A stretch of DNA of 64,000 nt. Origin: Lentisphaeria bacterium UBA4640 (GTDB lineage: Bacteria; Verrucomicrobiota; Lentisphaeria; Victivallales; UBA1829). The position numbers were made by a program, and so were the translations under genes. The stretch is taken from the NCBI GenBank assembly GCA_002405835.1, contig DHMO01000005.1, forward strand, positions 62,001 through 126,000, given 5' to 3'. The notes under the pieces are model-generated. The model ran no database searches and was not told where the DNA came from. It worked only from the letters and a program-made list of their open reading frames with translations. Below are positions 33,529-42,278 of this stretch, in pieces; within the stretch, counting starts at the first letter, position 1, and every line of letters starts with the position of its first letter.

Positions 33529-33879
33529 TCAGTTTGCTGCTTCCCCGAAAGACTGGAGTGCGGCGTCGACGGTATCGTAGATTTCGAAGACGCGGAACAC
33601 CTTTGTTATTTCGAAAATGATCCTGGGACGCGGCTGTAGGCAGGCGAGTTTGACGGTTCCGCCTTTTGCCGAAGCCTTCTGCAGGAGGAAGACGAGAGCG
33701 CCGAGTCCGGACGAGTCGATATGGGTCATTTTGCTGAGGTCTAGCAGCAGATTTTTGTCCGATTCGTTTTCCATGCGTTCCAGAACCTGATTCTGGAAAC
33801 TTTCGGAACAGGCGGCTACAAGGCGTCCTTCGACTGAGACTTTCAGAGTGGCGCCCAGCTGTTCAAATTCATAGTTCAT
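33529..33879 (-). CDS. STAS-domain anti-sigma-factor antagonist-like protein
   Basis: A 116-residue single STAS domain. The switch motif DLSKMTHIDSSGLGAL places the phosphorylatable serine at Ser56 or Ser57, matching Ser58 of SpoIIAA. Such proteins are phosphorylated by RsbW/SpoIIAB-type kinases and dephosphorylated by PP2C phosphatases. Both activities appear combined in the REC-PP2C-HATPase protein at the head of this operon. No sigma factor gene is in the window, so it may act on the polysaccharide machinery directly, as SypA does in Vibrio fischeri. A good GGAGG ribosome-binding site precedes it. Confidence 0.9.
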   Translation of the reverse strand: MNYEFEQLGATLKVSVEGRLVAACSESFQNQVLERMENESDKNLLLDLSKMTHIDSSGLGALVFLLQKASAKGGTVKLACLQPRPRIIFEITKVFRVFEIYDTVDAALQSFGEAAN

Positions 33880-33903
33880 AATAAAACCTCCGTGTTTGTT
33901 TTT

Positions 33904-35436
33904 TTAGGGGTGAACTTTCCGGATGATTGCGGAAAGATAGGGAATTTTTCTGCGTTCGTGCGGATCAAGCGCCAGGAACCAGGAAAAAACAAGGTAGAGC
34001 GGCCCGCAGGAGAAGCCTGCGAGAAGAAGCAGGGGGAAATCCCCGATTCTGTTTTTCAAAAGAACATATTCCGCCGTGCCGAGCACGGTCATGGGCAATG
34101 CCGCCAGGAGCGGCCGGCGGACAGCCTGTACCAGAATCGGCGTCAGGCGCAGTCCTGTGCTGCGCAGAAGACCCGGCAGAATGAACCCGCAGGTCGAGAC
34201 CAGCCGCGCGCCGATGGAGGTCCACATCACCACCAGTTCCGACGGATGGAACCAGAGGATCAGGACGGAGCTTCCCGCGAAGAGCACGCATTCGGTGAGC
34301 GCCGCGGCGGCGAGGAGTTTGTGGCGTTCCGCCATGAGCAGATACTTTTCCGGAATTGCACGGAACACCAGCCAGAACCAGACGGAAATGACGGTGATCC
34401 GGCAGATCAGCGTCGCCTGATCCAGATTTTCCGTATAGTGGAACAGAAAGCGGATCAGCACGGGCGAATAAATCAGGATTCCGATCGTCATGCCGGTTGC
34501 AAGGAAACTGTTCCAGCGCATGGAGTTGACAAGAATTTTCCCCAGATGATCCCGTTTGCCGCGCGAATGAAGGAGCGCCGAAAGCGGCGAGATATTCTCC
34601 TGATACGGTCCGGTGAACTGAGTCATCAGCACGGTCAGGCGCACTCCGATCAGATAGATGGAAACGGGAACGAGTCCGCAGAAGATGCTGATGAACAGAA
34701 CCGAGCAGCGCTCCCAGACGATTCTTGCGATGGATGAGAGGTATACCGTTCCGCTGAAGGAGCATATTTCGCGGAAGATTTTTCCGTTCCAGCGGAAGAG
34801 AATGCGGAATCCCGGAATGCTGCGCCAGGCGGCGATCATCATGAAACTTTGAGTCAGCGCGGTCAGGGCGAGAGTGAAGATGATCAGCGCAGTGAGTCCC
34901 TGATTGAAGAGAAACAGGATGCCGACGCCCGCCAGTTCCAGAATTTTTGCGAGAACGGTGATGTTGTTCCGCAGATAGATTTTCTGAAGTCCGACCAGCA
35001 TTTCCGGAAAGACTCCGAACGGGAAAATCACAGCGGAGCCGATGCCGAAGAGCAGAAAACAGAGGCGGTAGTACCCTGTATCCGCACCGGGCGGCAGGTT
35101 GAGAAGTTCGCGGATGAAGCAGGAGGCGATGAGCGTTCCGGCAATGATGACGAACGACATGGCAAAATGGAACAGGAACACCGTGGAAATGGTGATGTTG
35201 TACTTTTGAATATCGCGTTTCCAGAGTTCCGTCGCCGTGGCTTTCTGTGCGGCGACGCCGAGACCGAAGTCAAGCAGAAGCGAGTAGCAGAAGAAAGACC
35301 AGAGCATCATCCAGAGCCCGTAGTTCGCTTCGCCGAGTTCCGCGATCATCCAGCGCGTGATGAGCACGCCCTGAATCAGGCGCACTCCCATGCTGAGATA
35401 GTTGGTAAGCGTGTTTTTCAGAAGCGGAATTTTCAT
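33904..35436 (-). CDS. polysaccharide flippase (Wzx-like, MATE/MOP superfamily)
   Basis: A 510-residue protein with about 12-14 predicted transmembrane segments spread along its length. It begins with the KNTLTNYLSMGVRLIQGVL type of N-terminus common in oligosaccharide flippases. Its task is to move the lipid-linked repeat unit from the cytoplasmic to the periplasmic face of the inner membrane. It overlaps the upstream phosphodiesterase-like gene by 4 bp (ATGA) and is the only flippase candidate in the cluster. Confidence 0.88.
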   Translation of the reverse strand: MKIPLLKNTLTNYLSMGVRLIQGVLITRWMIAELGEANYGLWMMLWSFFCYSLLLDFGLGVAAQKATATELWKRDIQKYNITISTVFLFHFAMSFVIIAGTLIASCFIRELLNLPPGADTGYYRLCFLLFGIGSAVIFPFGVFPEMLVGLQKIYLRNNITVLAKILELAGVGILFLFNQGLTALIIFTLALTALTQSFMMIAAWRSIPGFRILFRWNGKIFREICSFSGTVYLSSIARIVWERCSVLFISIFCGLVPVSIYLIGVRLTVLMTQFTGPYQENISPLSALLHSRGKRDHLGKILVNSMRWNSFLATGMTIGILIYSPVLIRFLFHYTENLDQATLICRITVISVWFWLVFRAIPEKYLLMAERHKLLAAAALTECVLFAGSSVLILWFHPSELVVMWTSIGARLVSTCGFILPGLLRSTGLRLTPILVQAVRRPLLAALPMTVLGTAEYVLLKNRIGDFPLLLLAGFSCGPLYLVFSWFLALDPHERRKIPYLSAIIRKVHP

Positions 35437-36596
35437 TCGGCGTTCTCCTTGAGTTCCTCCGCGCGGCGCTTCATAAGACGGTAGACTCCGGCAAGCGTAA
35501 CGACGTCCTCAGGGAGCGGACGGTTTGAGAGAAGAGAGGCGGCCGAGTCGACGTCGTCGGGCGTGTATCCGTGCATTCCGTTCAGCGGAATCTGGCACAT
35601 GTCGGACGGGACGATCTGGACGCCTGGATTCATCAGAAAGAGGGCGTCGCCGAAGCGGTGGTCGTCGCGCTGAATGCCGTAACGGATCTGTTCTTCTCCG
35701 GAAAGAAAATGACCGTCGGCGGAGAACTTGCGCATGGCGGATTCGATTTTTTCCTTCGCGCCGGGTTTAAGCCAGTGGAACCGGGCGAGGGTGGAGTCGT
35801 AGCAGGCGCCGTAGTCAACGCCGAAGCGGAGACCGGTTTTTTCAATTTCGCTCATGACGTCGACGGTTTTTTCCAGCGGCGTCATGCCGTGGTCGGATAC
35901 AACGGTGAGGCGGACGTCAACACCGGATTCGCGGCAGACACGGAGCAGTTCACGGATCTGCGATTCGTACCAGCGCAGTTTTTCCGCGACGGCGTCGGGA
36001 TTGCAGACATGCTGATGGAGCAGCCCGTCGAGTCCGGCGGTGTAGAGAAAGAGAAAACGGGTCCCGCGGCGGATTTCCTCAGCTCCGGCTTTGAGATTTT
36101 CCGCATCGGATTTATGCCAGTCGGAGATGTGGAACGGAACGCCGGTGCGTTTGAGCATGTCGCAGAGGTTTTCGAGCGGAGCCATGCCGTGTTCGGTGAA
36201 GAGATTTTTCTTCTCTCCGTAATCCATCATGCCGAGTTTGTCAATGGGCATGCGGTAGAGCTGGAAATATCCGGTGAATCCATAGAGGAATTTCACCGCT
36301 TTGGAGAGCCAGTGACGGATGCGTCCGCGGTTCCAGAAGGAATCCGGTTTGAAGAGGGGGGCGAGCCGGGCGAGTCTGCGGAAAGGGGAGTGTTCCGGAT
36401 CGAAGCGGAAGAGTCCGAGGTGTCCGTGCACGCTTGGTTTTTCGCCGGAAAGCAAAGTCGGAATGGCTGTGCAGGAGTACCCGAACTGCATTTCGAGTTT
36501 GCGGCGTTCGGGAAGTTCCTTTTCGAGAAAACGGTGTTCCTGCGCGATCTTCCATCCGAGGGCGTCAATGAACAGAAAAATTTCAACATGTTTCAT
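35433..36596 (-). CDS. type I phosphodiesterase / alkaline-phosphatase-superfamily protein
   Basis: A 387-residue protein of the alkaline phosphatase/nucleotide pyrophosphatase fold. Metal ligands appear as Asp11 (FIDALG), Asp190 and His194 (LDGLLHQH), Asp235-His236 (VSDHGMTP) and His342 (GMHGYTP). The nucleophile should be Ser41 or Thr43 in GYSCTAIPTLLSG. There is no signal peptide, so it acts in the cytoplasm, unusual for a phosphatase. In the polysaccharide operon it may hydrolyse or transfer a phosphodiester-linked group (for example glycerol- or ethanolamine-phosphate) or clear a nucleotide-sugar. That role is inferred from context. Confidence 0.75.
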   Translation of the reverse strand: MKHVEIFLFIDALGWKIAQEHRFLEKELPERRKLEMQFGYSCTAIPTLLSGEKPSVHGHLGLFRFDPEHSPFRRLARLAPLFKPDSFWNRGRIRHWLSKAVKFLYGFTGYFQLYRMPIDKLGMMDYGEKKNLFTEHGMAPLENLCDMLKRTGVPFHISDWHKSDAENLKAGAEEIRRGTRFLFLYTAGLDGLLHQHVCNPDAVAEKLRWYESQIRELLRVCRESGVDVRLTVVSDHGMTPLEKTVDVMSEIEKTGLRFGVDYGACYDSTLARFHWLKPGAKEKIESAMRKFSADGHFLSGEEQIRYGIQRDDHRFGDALFLMNPGVQIVPSDMCQIPLNGMHGYTPDDVDSAASLLSNRPLPEDVVTLAGVYRLMKRRAEELKENAE

Positions 36597-36611
36597 TTTG
36601 CAATCCTTTCC

Positions 36612-39110
36612 TTATGGCAGCGGCGCGAAGCCTGGAAGTGAACGTATATCGCCGGCGGGTTTCCGGAACCAGGATTTTTCCGGCGGTTGCGCTCCGTTCA
36701 GAAGATACCCTGTGACAGCCGCGGCGGGGCCGATGGTTTCCCATACCGTGTATTCGCTGGCGTCGACACTGAACTGTTCCACATTTGCCCAGCGGCGCCA
36801 GACGGGCCAGACTTTTGCGAGCTCTTCGGCGCACTGCTGTTCGGTCAGCCCTTCGCGCGGCAGGAGTGATAGCGCCGCGCCGGGAAAGTTGAGCACGGGA
36901 CGCGGTTTGAGATAGAGACCGTGCGCCAGCTGAATATCCGCGCGTGCGATGCCGAAGGTGTTGCGGTACGGCGTAATGCCCGGAACCGCTTCCGCAATGC
37001 CGTCCGCATAAGAGGGAAGGTCGAGGAAACGAACGGGATAGCTTATGCCGAGTCCGCTGGTCATGCTCATGCCGAACGGGTTCGCCCCGTTGTGAAAATC
37101 GTTCGCAAGGTAGGCTCCGTCGAGATACTTGGCTTCGCCGGTGATTGCGTGGGCGGCGACAAGCAGGCGGGCGCGGCGAAGCGGATGCCAGGTTCCCCAC
37201 GCCATCGTGTGAACCCAGGGACTTTTTGAGTCGAACCACGGGGTGCGGTAGGGGTAGCTGTTCTCCTGACAGTCGAGCATGCGGTCCGCTTCACGGATCA
37301 GGTCGCGTCGCCAGGCGAGCCGCAGACCGGAAAGTTCCTCTGTAATTTCAGGGAAAAGCTCCAGTTCGATCCAGAAGAGCGGGGAACGGCGCCAGCTGTT
37401 TTTGCGCATGGAGTTCAGCGCAGATTTGCTGTTTTCGATTGCCGGTTTGAGGTATTCACCGAAATGAAAATACTGTGCGAGCGCGGCTCCGGTTTTGACC
37501 AGGAATTCAGGTTCCGGCTCGACCGGTTCACGATAGAAGACGGTGCGCTTGTTCAGCGAGTAGACTTTCTGAGCGCGGTTTGCCGGATTCATGGCAAACA
37601 CCCATGCGCGGCGTGCGGATTCGGCAAAAATCCGGGCGTCCTTTTCCGCGCCGCTCTTCTGAAGGGCGAGCGCAAGGAGTGCGGCATGCGCGGAGTATTC
37701 GAGCGAGGACTGGCGGGTTGCGGCGGAGATGTAATAGACACAGGGATCCTGTGCGGGCATTCCTTCGCCCGGACGCGGATGACGCGTTGTCTCAAACCAG
37801 GTTCCGACTCCGCCGTCGGGCTGCTGTGCGGCGAGCAGATGACGGAGTCCCCAGCTAGCTTCATCAAGAATATCGGGAATGCTGTTTCCGCTTTCGGGGA
37901 TGCCGAGCTGTCCGTCCGAAAAATTCTGAGGACGGAGCAGATAGACGGCTGCAAGGTCGCCGACGATTTCGAGGTGAAGCGGCCGGCGGTCGTAATCAGC
38001 GGCATCGTGCCAGCCGCCGCGGATGTTCAGCGGCGTTGTGTGCGGCGCGTTTTCCGCTATCAGCTGGAAGTGGCGGACGGAGAGGCTTTTCCCCTTTGCA
38101 TCGTAAAAGCCGAAGCCTCGCTTCGGGTTACCGCCGCCGTAATGACGTTCATGCGGCGGAAACGATCCGCGGATGACAGAGGTGTGGCATGCCGCGGCGC
38201 TCCATTCTGTAAAAGGCGGACGCTTTTCGATTCCGCAGCGTTTATGGTAGAGACCGCGCGCATGAATGAAGAATGCCTGTGCGGCGGCGTTGTGTCCGAT
38301 GATAAATGTTTCACTCCTGCCGATGCCGTCGACATGAAGATAGTATTTGCCCGGCTGATTGAATTTGGAAAAGTCAAGTTCGAGAGTCTCTTCTCCGGTG
38401 AAGGGGGCTCCGTTGGAAGCGGCCGGATCAGCTCTCCGTGCGGCTAGAGTTCCGCGGAAGACTGTTTCGCCCGTATCCGCCTGAATGAGTTCAAACGGCT
38501 TTCCTGCATATTGTTTCAGCGGCATGGGGCCGGCGGTTCCGAGCCAGGCTCCGAGATAGGCGTAGCGGTGTCCGGCTTCGAGCGGATAGCCTGCCTGATT
38601 CCATTTGAAAAGAGCGGAAACTGCAATGTCCGGCGTGTGTGTATATGCAAGTGTTTCGCCGCCGGGAAGGTGAATTTTCAGTTTTTCTCCGTTGCGCAGG
38701 GAACGGTCGAGCTGAAGAAAGAGATGATATGCGACTTCGGCGTTCCGGGTCGGGATTCCGCCGATGCGCAGAAGTCCGGTCGGGTTCATCCAGAAGCCCG
38801 TGCGGAGAACTTTGACGGGTGCGATGGAGGAGGTGACGGAAATCTGCGGATTGTCACGCAGACTCCGGACAAGAGCGGGACGTTTTTCAAGAATGATGCG
38901 TGCCGGGTCGAGATCGCGGCGCAGTTCGGTTTCCCATTTCGGAACGACGCGCCCGATGACGGAGGTTTTCCGGTTCCGGCACGTCTCCTGAAGCAGTGCG
39001 GAATAATCCCCGGTGAGTGCGAGCGTGCGGTCGTCAAGATGCAGAATCCGCCACTCCGCATGAAGACGCGGGACGGCAAGAATCAGAACGAGGAGCAGCA
39101 GGCGGATCAT
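36612..39110 (-). CDS. secreted glycoside hydrolase family 9 protein
   Basis: An 832-residue protein with a signal peptide (1-18, ending LHA), a beta-rich N-terminal region (about 20-230), an immunoglobulin-like CelD_N domain (about 230-330) and an (alpha/alpha)6 GH9 barrel. The catalytic Asp pair lies in GGWHDAADYD (Asp369, Asp372), GANPFGMSMTSGLG matches the family histidine/glycine segment, and the acid is probably Glu786 in ASEYTVWET. GH9 enzymes are mostly endoglucanases or exo-glucosaminidases. Inside an exopolysaccharide operon this one more likely trims or releases the polymer, as hydrolases do in cellulose or alginate loci. ATG 39110 overlaps the upstream stop as ATGA and starts the signal peptide. 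Confidence 0.85.
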   Translation of the reverse strand: MIRLLLLVLILAVPRLHAEWRILHLDDRTLALTGDYSALLQETCRNRKTSVIGRVVPKWETELRRDLDPARIILEKRPALVRSLRDNPQISVTSSIAPVKVLRTGFWMNPTGLLRIGGIPTRNAEVAYHLFLQLDRSLRNGEKLKIHLPGGETLAYTHTPDIAVSALFKWNQAGYPLEAGHRYAYLGAWLGTAGPMPLKQYAGKPFELIQADTGETVFRGTLAARRADPAASNGAPFTGEETLELDFSKFNQPGKYYLHVDGIGRSETFIIGHNAAAQAFFIHARGLYHKRCGIEKRPPFTEWSAAACHTSVIRGSFPPHERHYGGGNPKRGFGFYDAKGKSLSVRHFQLIAENAPHTTPLNIRGGWHDAADYDRRPLHLEIVGDLAAVYLLRPQNFSDGQLGIPESGNSIPDILDEASWGLRHLLAAQQPDGGVGTWFETTRHPRPGEGMPAQDPCVYYISAATRQSSLEYSAHAALLALALQKSGAEKDARIFAESARRAWVFAMNPANRAQKVYSLNKRTVFYREPVEPEPEFLVKTGAALAQYFHFGEYLKPAIENSKSALNSMRKNSWRRSPLFWIELELFPEITEELSGLRLAWRRDLIREADRMLDCQENSYPYRTPWFDSKSPWVHTMAWGTWHPLRRARLLVAAHAITGEAKYLDGAYLANDFHNGANPFGMSMTSGLGISYPVRFLDLPSYADGIAEAVPGITPYRNTFGIARADIQLAHGLYLKPRPVLNFPGAALSLLPREGLTEQQCAEELAKVWPVWRRWANVEQFSVDASEYTVWETIGPAAAVTGYLLNGAQPPEKSWFRKPAGDIRSLPGFAPLP

Positions 39111-40177
39111 GAGTGTTTTCCCTTCCTCAGCGCAAGGGGATAGTAGACGAAACGGAAATACCAGACTGCGGGCAGAAGCATGAAGGATCTTCCGCAGAAA
39201 CGGCAGAGCAGAATGAGGCGTCCGGCGATGCGTTTCGGCAGAGTGGCGTGCTTGAGAAATTCCCGGAACAGCGCCGTCCCGTCCTCCGCGAAAAGAGCGC
39301 GGACGGCATTCATCTGAATGGAAAGCGGCAGAGCCTTTTCTTTTTTCGGGAAGAAAACGTTGCTGAAAAAGGCGGAGAGCCAGACTTTCTGCCATGCAAA
39401 CCAGACGTTTTCCGGAACATTTTTCTGTTCGAGAGCGAATCTTATCAGCCGCCGCAGCACGGTTCCATACGGAGTCGGATCCGGAAATGTTTTGTAACGG
39501 CTCATGATGGAGCCCGGACGAATCCGGTAAAGATACATTGCGCGGTCAAGCACGAGAACGCTCTTTGCGAGGAAGAGTGCGCGGGGAGTCCACTCCTCGT
39601 CCTCATGGAGCAGCCCCGGACACTGGGTGAGACTGTTGTTCTCAAGAAAATCGCGGCGGCAGACGGAGATCTGGACGATGGGATATGGATATGTATTCAA
39701 ATCGGCAACCCGGCAAGTCGCTTCCTGTCCGGTGAAAATTTTCCCGTGGTCGTCGGGCGAATAGTTGAAGAAGCGTTTGCCCTCCAGACGGGCTCCGTCC
39801 GATTCGCGGAACTCCTGGCTGGCGATTTGAACCATATCGGGCAGATTGGCGTTTTGAATTGCGGCGGCGAGAGTCTGCAGAGCGTCGTGCTCAAGCTGAT
39901 CGTCGCCGTCAAGAAACACAATATATTCTCCTTCCGCGCGGGTTAGTCCGGTGTTGCGCGGGGCGGCGGGAGAACCGCTGCGGGGCTGTGTGAAAACTCT
40001 GATCAGCGGATTTTCCGCTTCCGCTTTGCGGCAGAGTTCGAGCGTGCGGTCGCGGGAATCCTCAACCACGAGGATCGTTTCAAAATCCCGGAAGGTCTGC
40101 GCGTCCAGCGAGGCGAGCGTTTCGGGAATGTACGCTTCCACATCGCAGCATGGAACAATGACGGAAAAGAACGGCAT
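39107..40177 (-). CDS. glycosyltransferase family 2 (paralogue 1 of 3)
   Basis: A 356-residue GT-A transferase starting FFSVIVPCCDVE. The metal-binding DGDD is at 90-93 and the C-terminus is hydrophobic and basic (MLLPAVWYFRFVYYPLALRKG). The same C-terminal pattern occurs in the two genes just upstream, so the three are tandem paralogues. ATG 40177 was chosen because it overlaps the upstream stop as TGATG; the longer frame to 40432 lies inside the upstream gene. It is predicted to add one sugar to the repeat unit at the membrane. Confidence 0.87.
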   Translation of the reverse strand: MPFFSVIVPCCDVEAYIPETLASLDAQTFRDFETILVVEDSRDRTLELCRKAEAENPLIRVFTQPRSGSPAAPRNTGLTRAEGEYIVFLDGDDQLEHDALQTLAAAIQNANLPDMVQIASQEFRESDGARLEGKRFFNYSPDDHGKIFTGQEATCRVADLNTYPYPIVQISVCRRDFLENNSLTQCPGLLHEDEEWTPRALFLAKSVLVLDRAMYLYRIRPGSIMSRYKTFPDPTPYGTVLRRLIRFALEQKNVPENVWFAWQKVWLSAFFSNVFFPKKEKALPLSIQMNAVRALFAEDGTALFREFLKHATLPKRIAGRLILLCRFCGRSFMLLPAVWYFRFVYYPLALRKGKHS

Positions 40178-41226
40178 CAGGAATCCCTCCGGGTTTTTAG
40201 CAGCGGAAAATAGATCAGCTGGAAATAGAGCATCGCGGGGAGCAATCCGCCGGGGAGCGCAAAGAGAGTCATGCCGATCCGCTTTGGTTTCGAGGAGAGA
40301 CGGGAGAATTCGCGGAAGACGGTGTTCGTCTCTGAACCAAGCAGCATCGCGCGGACGGCACGGCGGTCGCGCATGGGATATTTCCGGTTGTTTTTCGGAT
40401 AGAAGAAGAACCAGATGAAAATGGAGATCCATTTGTTCGCCCAGATCCGGCGGATGTCCTGCGGAACATTGTGCTTTTTGAGAAATCCCGGAACGAAGGC
40501 GAATTCGGCTCCGAGGTCATGCAGAATGCGTGCGGAATTCTTTGTTGTGACCGATTCGGGACGGCGGCGGTAGATGTAAAGACTTTCCGCAAGATAGAGC
40601 GCATGCTTTGCGAGGAACCAGCAGCGGGGAGTCCATTCGAAATCTTCCATCAGAAGTCCCGGGTTCTGGTACAGTTTGTTTTCCCGCAGGAATGCGGTGC
40701 GGCAGATGTTGAGCCATGTGTAGCCGCCGACTGCGCCGCCGTTTCCCATTTTGCGGATCAGATCGGGGCCCGTCATGGAATTCCCTGATTCGGATGAAGG
40801 AAGGTTTGCAAGGGGACGTCCGGACTGCAGCGAGCCGTCCGGCTGTTCAAGAATTTCTTTCCCGTTGAAATGCAGAACATCGGTTTCCGGGTGTTTTTCG
40901 AGCAGCCCCGCGGTGCGTTCGAGCATCTCCGGCTTGAGCAGGTCGTCGCCGTCGAGAAACGCAAGGTATTCGCCCGCCGCATGGTCCATTGCATAGTTCC
41001 GGGAGACGGATGCGGAGCCGCTTTTCGGAAGCGAAACGGTTTTGAACCGTGGATCCCTGCACTCCATTTTTTTGCAGATTTCGAGCGAACGGTCGGTGGA
41101 TTCCTCCACAATCATGAGACACTCGAAATCGGGGAATGTCTGGGCGGAGACGGAATCAAGCGCCTGCATGAGGTACGGTTCTGTCTGATGTGCAATGACT
41201 GCGACGGTGAAGCGCTGAGTTTTCAT
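40177..41226 (-). CDS. glycosyltransferase family 2 (paralogue 2 of 3)
   Basis: A 349-residue GT-A transferase with DGDD at 92-95 and a hydrophobic C-terminus. It shares a near-identical stretch at residues 39-72 with the next gene upstream: 99 of 100 nucleotides match, while flanking sequence is much more diverged. That pattern suggests recent duplication with gene conversion. It is the middle of three tandem GT2 paralogues and overlaps its neighbours by 1 and 4 bp. Donor and acceptor are unknown. Confidence 0.88.
   Translation of the reverse strand: MKTQRFTVAVIAHQTEPYLMQALDSVSAQTFPDFECLMIVEESTDRSLEICKKMECRDPRFKTVSLPKSGSASVSRNYAMDHAAGEYLAFLDGDDLLKPEMLERTAGLLEKHPETDVLHFNGKEILEQPDGSLQSGRPLANLPSSESGNSMTGPDLIRKMGNGGAVGGYTWLNICRTAFLRENKLYQNPGLLMEDFEWTPRCWFLAKHALYLAESLYIYRRRPESVTTKNSARILHDLGAEFAFVPGFLKKHNVPQDIRRIWANKWISIFIWFFFYPKNNRKYPMRDRRAVRAMLLGSETNTVFREFSRLSSKPKRIGMTLFALPGGLLPAMLYFQLIYFPLLKTRRDS
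41012..41111 (-). repeat. 100-bp near-identical tract, copy A
   Basis: This tract matches 42064-42163 at 99 of 100 positions, with a single difference in TTCGGAAGCG versus TTCGGGAGCG. It codes for residues 39-72 of the GT2 protein. Confidence 0.9.
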
Positions 41227-42278
41227 TTCTTTAATTTCCTTTTGATTGCCGGAAAGTAAATTTTCTGAAAGAAGAACATTGCGGGGAGCATGCCTGTGTA
41301 TCTGGAGAGCAGGAAGACACTCATTCCGATCCGCTTCGGCAGCGTTGCGAGTCTGGCGCAGCGCTTGAGAACCGCTGTATTGCCGGAGGCGAAAAGAAGT
41401 TTAGCCGCGGCCTTCCGGTCCGCCATTGTCAGTTTTTCATTGTTGCGCGGATGAAAGAAGGTGTCCAGGATCCGTGAAGTCCATTTGTTCGCCCAGATTT
41501 GCTGAATGGAGAGCGGAACGCGGTATTTGCGGATGAACGGCGGAACGCAGGCGAACTGACGGATCATATCGAAGAGGAAGCGCGGGGACTTTTCGCTGGT
41601 GATGGAGTCGTTCCGGCGGCAGTAGACGTAGAGCGGATCGGACAGGCAGACGATGCGTTTTGCGAGGAACCAGCAGCGGAAGACCCATTCGAAATCTTCC
41701 AGGATCAGACCTCTGTTCTGATAAAGTTCGTTTTTGCGGAGGAAATCCGCGCGGCAGACGTTGATTGCCGTTGTGCCGAAGACGGTTCCGGTGGTTCCGG
41801 TCAGCAGAGTCATTTCCTGTCCGGTCAGCAGACGGTTCATCGCTTCCGGCGGGAGTTCAGAGAGGTGCTGAGGCGCGGAGAAAGTCCCGTCGGGCTGCTG
41901 GAAGACTTTGTGAAACGTGAACTGGATGATGTCGAGATTGCGGAATTTCTCGTTTGCCGTATAGACTTTTTCAAGCATTTCGGGCATGAACCAGTCGTCG
42001 CCGTCGAGAAATGCGATGTATTCGCCTTCCGCGTGAGCCATTGCATAATTCCGCGAGGCGGAAGCGGAGCCGCTTTTCGGGAGCGAAACGGTTTTGAACC
42101 GTGGATCCCTGCACTCCATTTTTTTGCAGATTTCGAGCGAACGGTCGGTGGATTCCTCCACAACCATGAGACATTCGAAGTCGGGGAAGGTTTGACCGGA
42201 AATGGAGTTGAGCGCCTTCTGCAGGCTGGGCTCGGTCTGATACGCTATGACTGCGACGGTGAAGTAGGGCTTTGTCAT
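41223..42278 (-). CDS. glycosyltransferase family 2 (paralogue 3 of 3)
   Basis: A 351-residue GT-A transferase with DGDDW at 92-96. It aligns along its whole length with the neighbouring 349-residue protein and shares the nearly identical 100-bp tract. The C-terminal third differs more, which is where acceptor binding is expected, so the paralogues may add sugars to different acceptors. It directly follows the GT8-like gene with no spacer and overlaps the next gene by ATGA. Confidence 0.88.
   Translation of the reverse strand: MTKPYFTVAVIAYQTEPSLQKALNSISGQTFPDFECLMVVEESTDRSLEICKKMECRDPRFKTVSLPKSGSASASRNYAMAHAEGEYIAFLDGDDWFMPEMLEKVYTANEKFRNLDIIQFTFHKVFQQPDGTFSAPQHLSELPPEAMNRLLTGQEMTLLTGTTGTVFGTTAINVCRADFLRKNELYQNRGLILEDFEWVFRCWFLAKRIVCLSDPLYVYCRRNDSITSEKSPRFLFDMIRQFACVPPFIRKYRVPLSIQQIWANKWTSRILDTFFHPRNNEKLTMADRKAAAKLLFASGNTAVLKRCARLATLPKRIGMSVFLLSRYTGMLPAMFFFQKIYFPAIKRKLKK
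42064..42163 (-). repeat. 100-bp near-identical tract, copy B
   Basis: This tract matches 41012-41111 at 99 of 100 positions, at an offset of 1052 bp. Identity falls off sharply on both sides. Confidence 0.9.

Noticed and set aside
39111..40432. Long upstream extensions of the GH9 and first GT2 frames
   Set aside because: Both extensions overlap upstream genes; the internal ATGs start a signal peptide (39110) and a standard GT2 N-terminus (40177).
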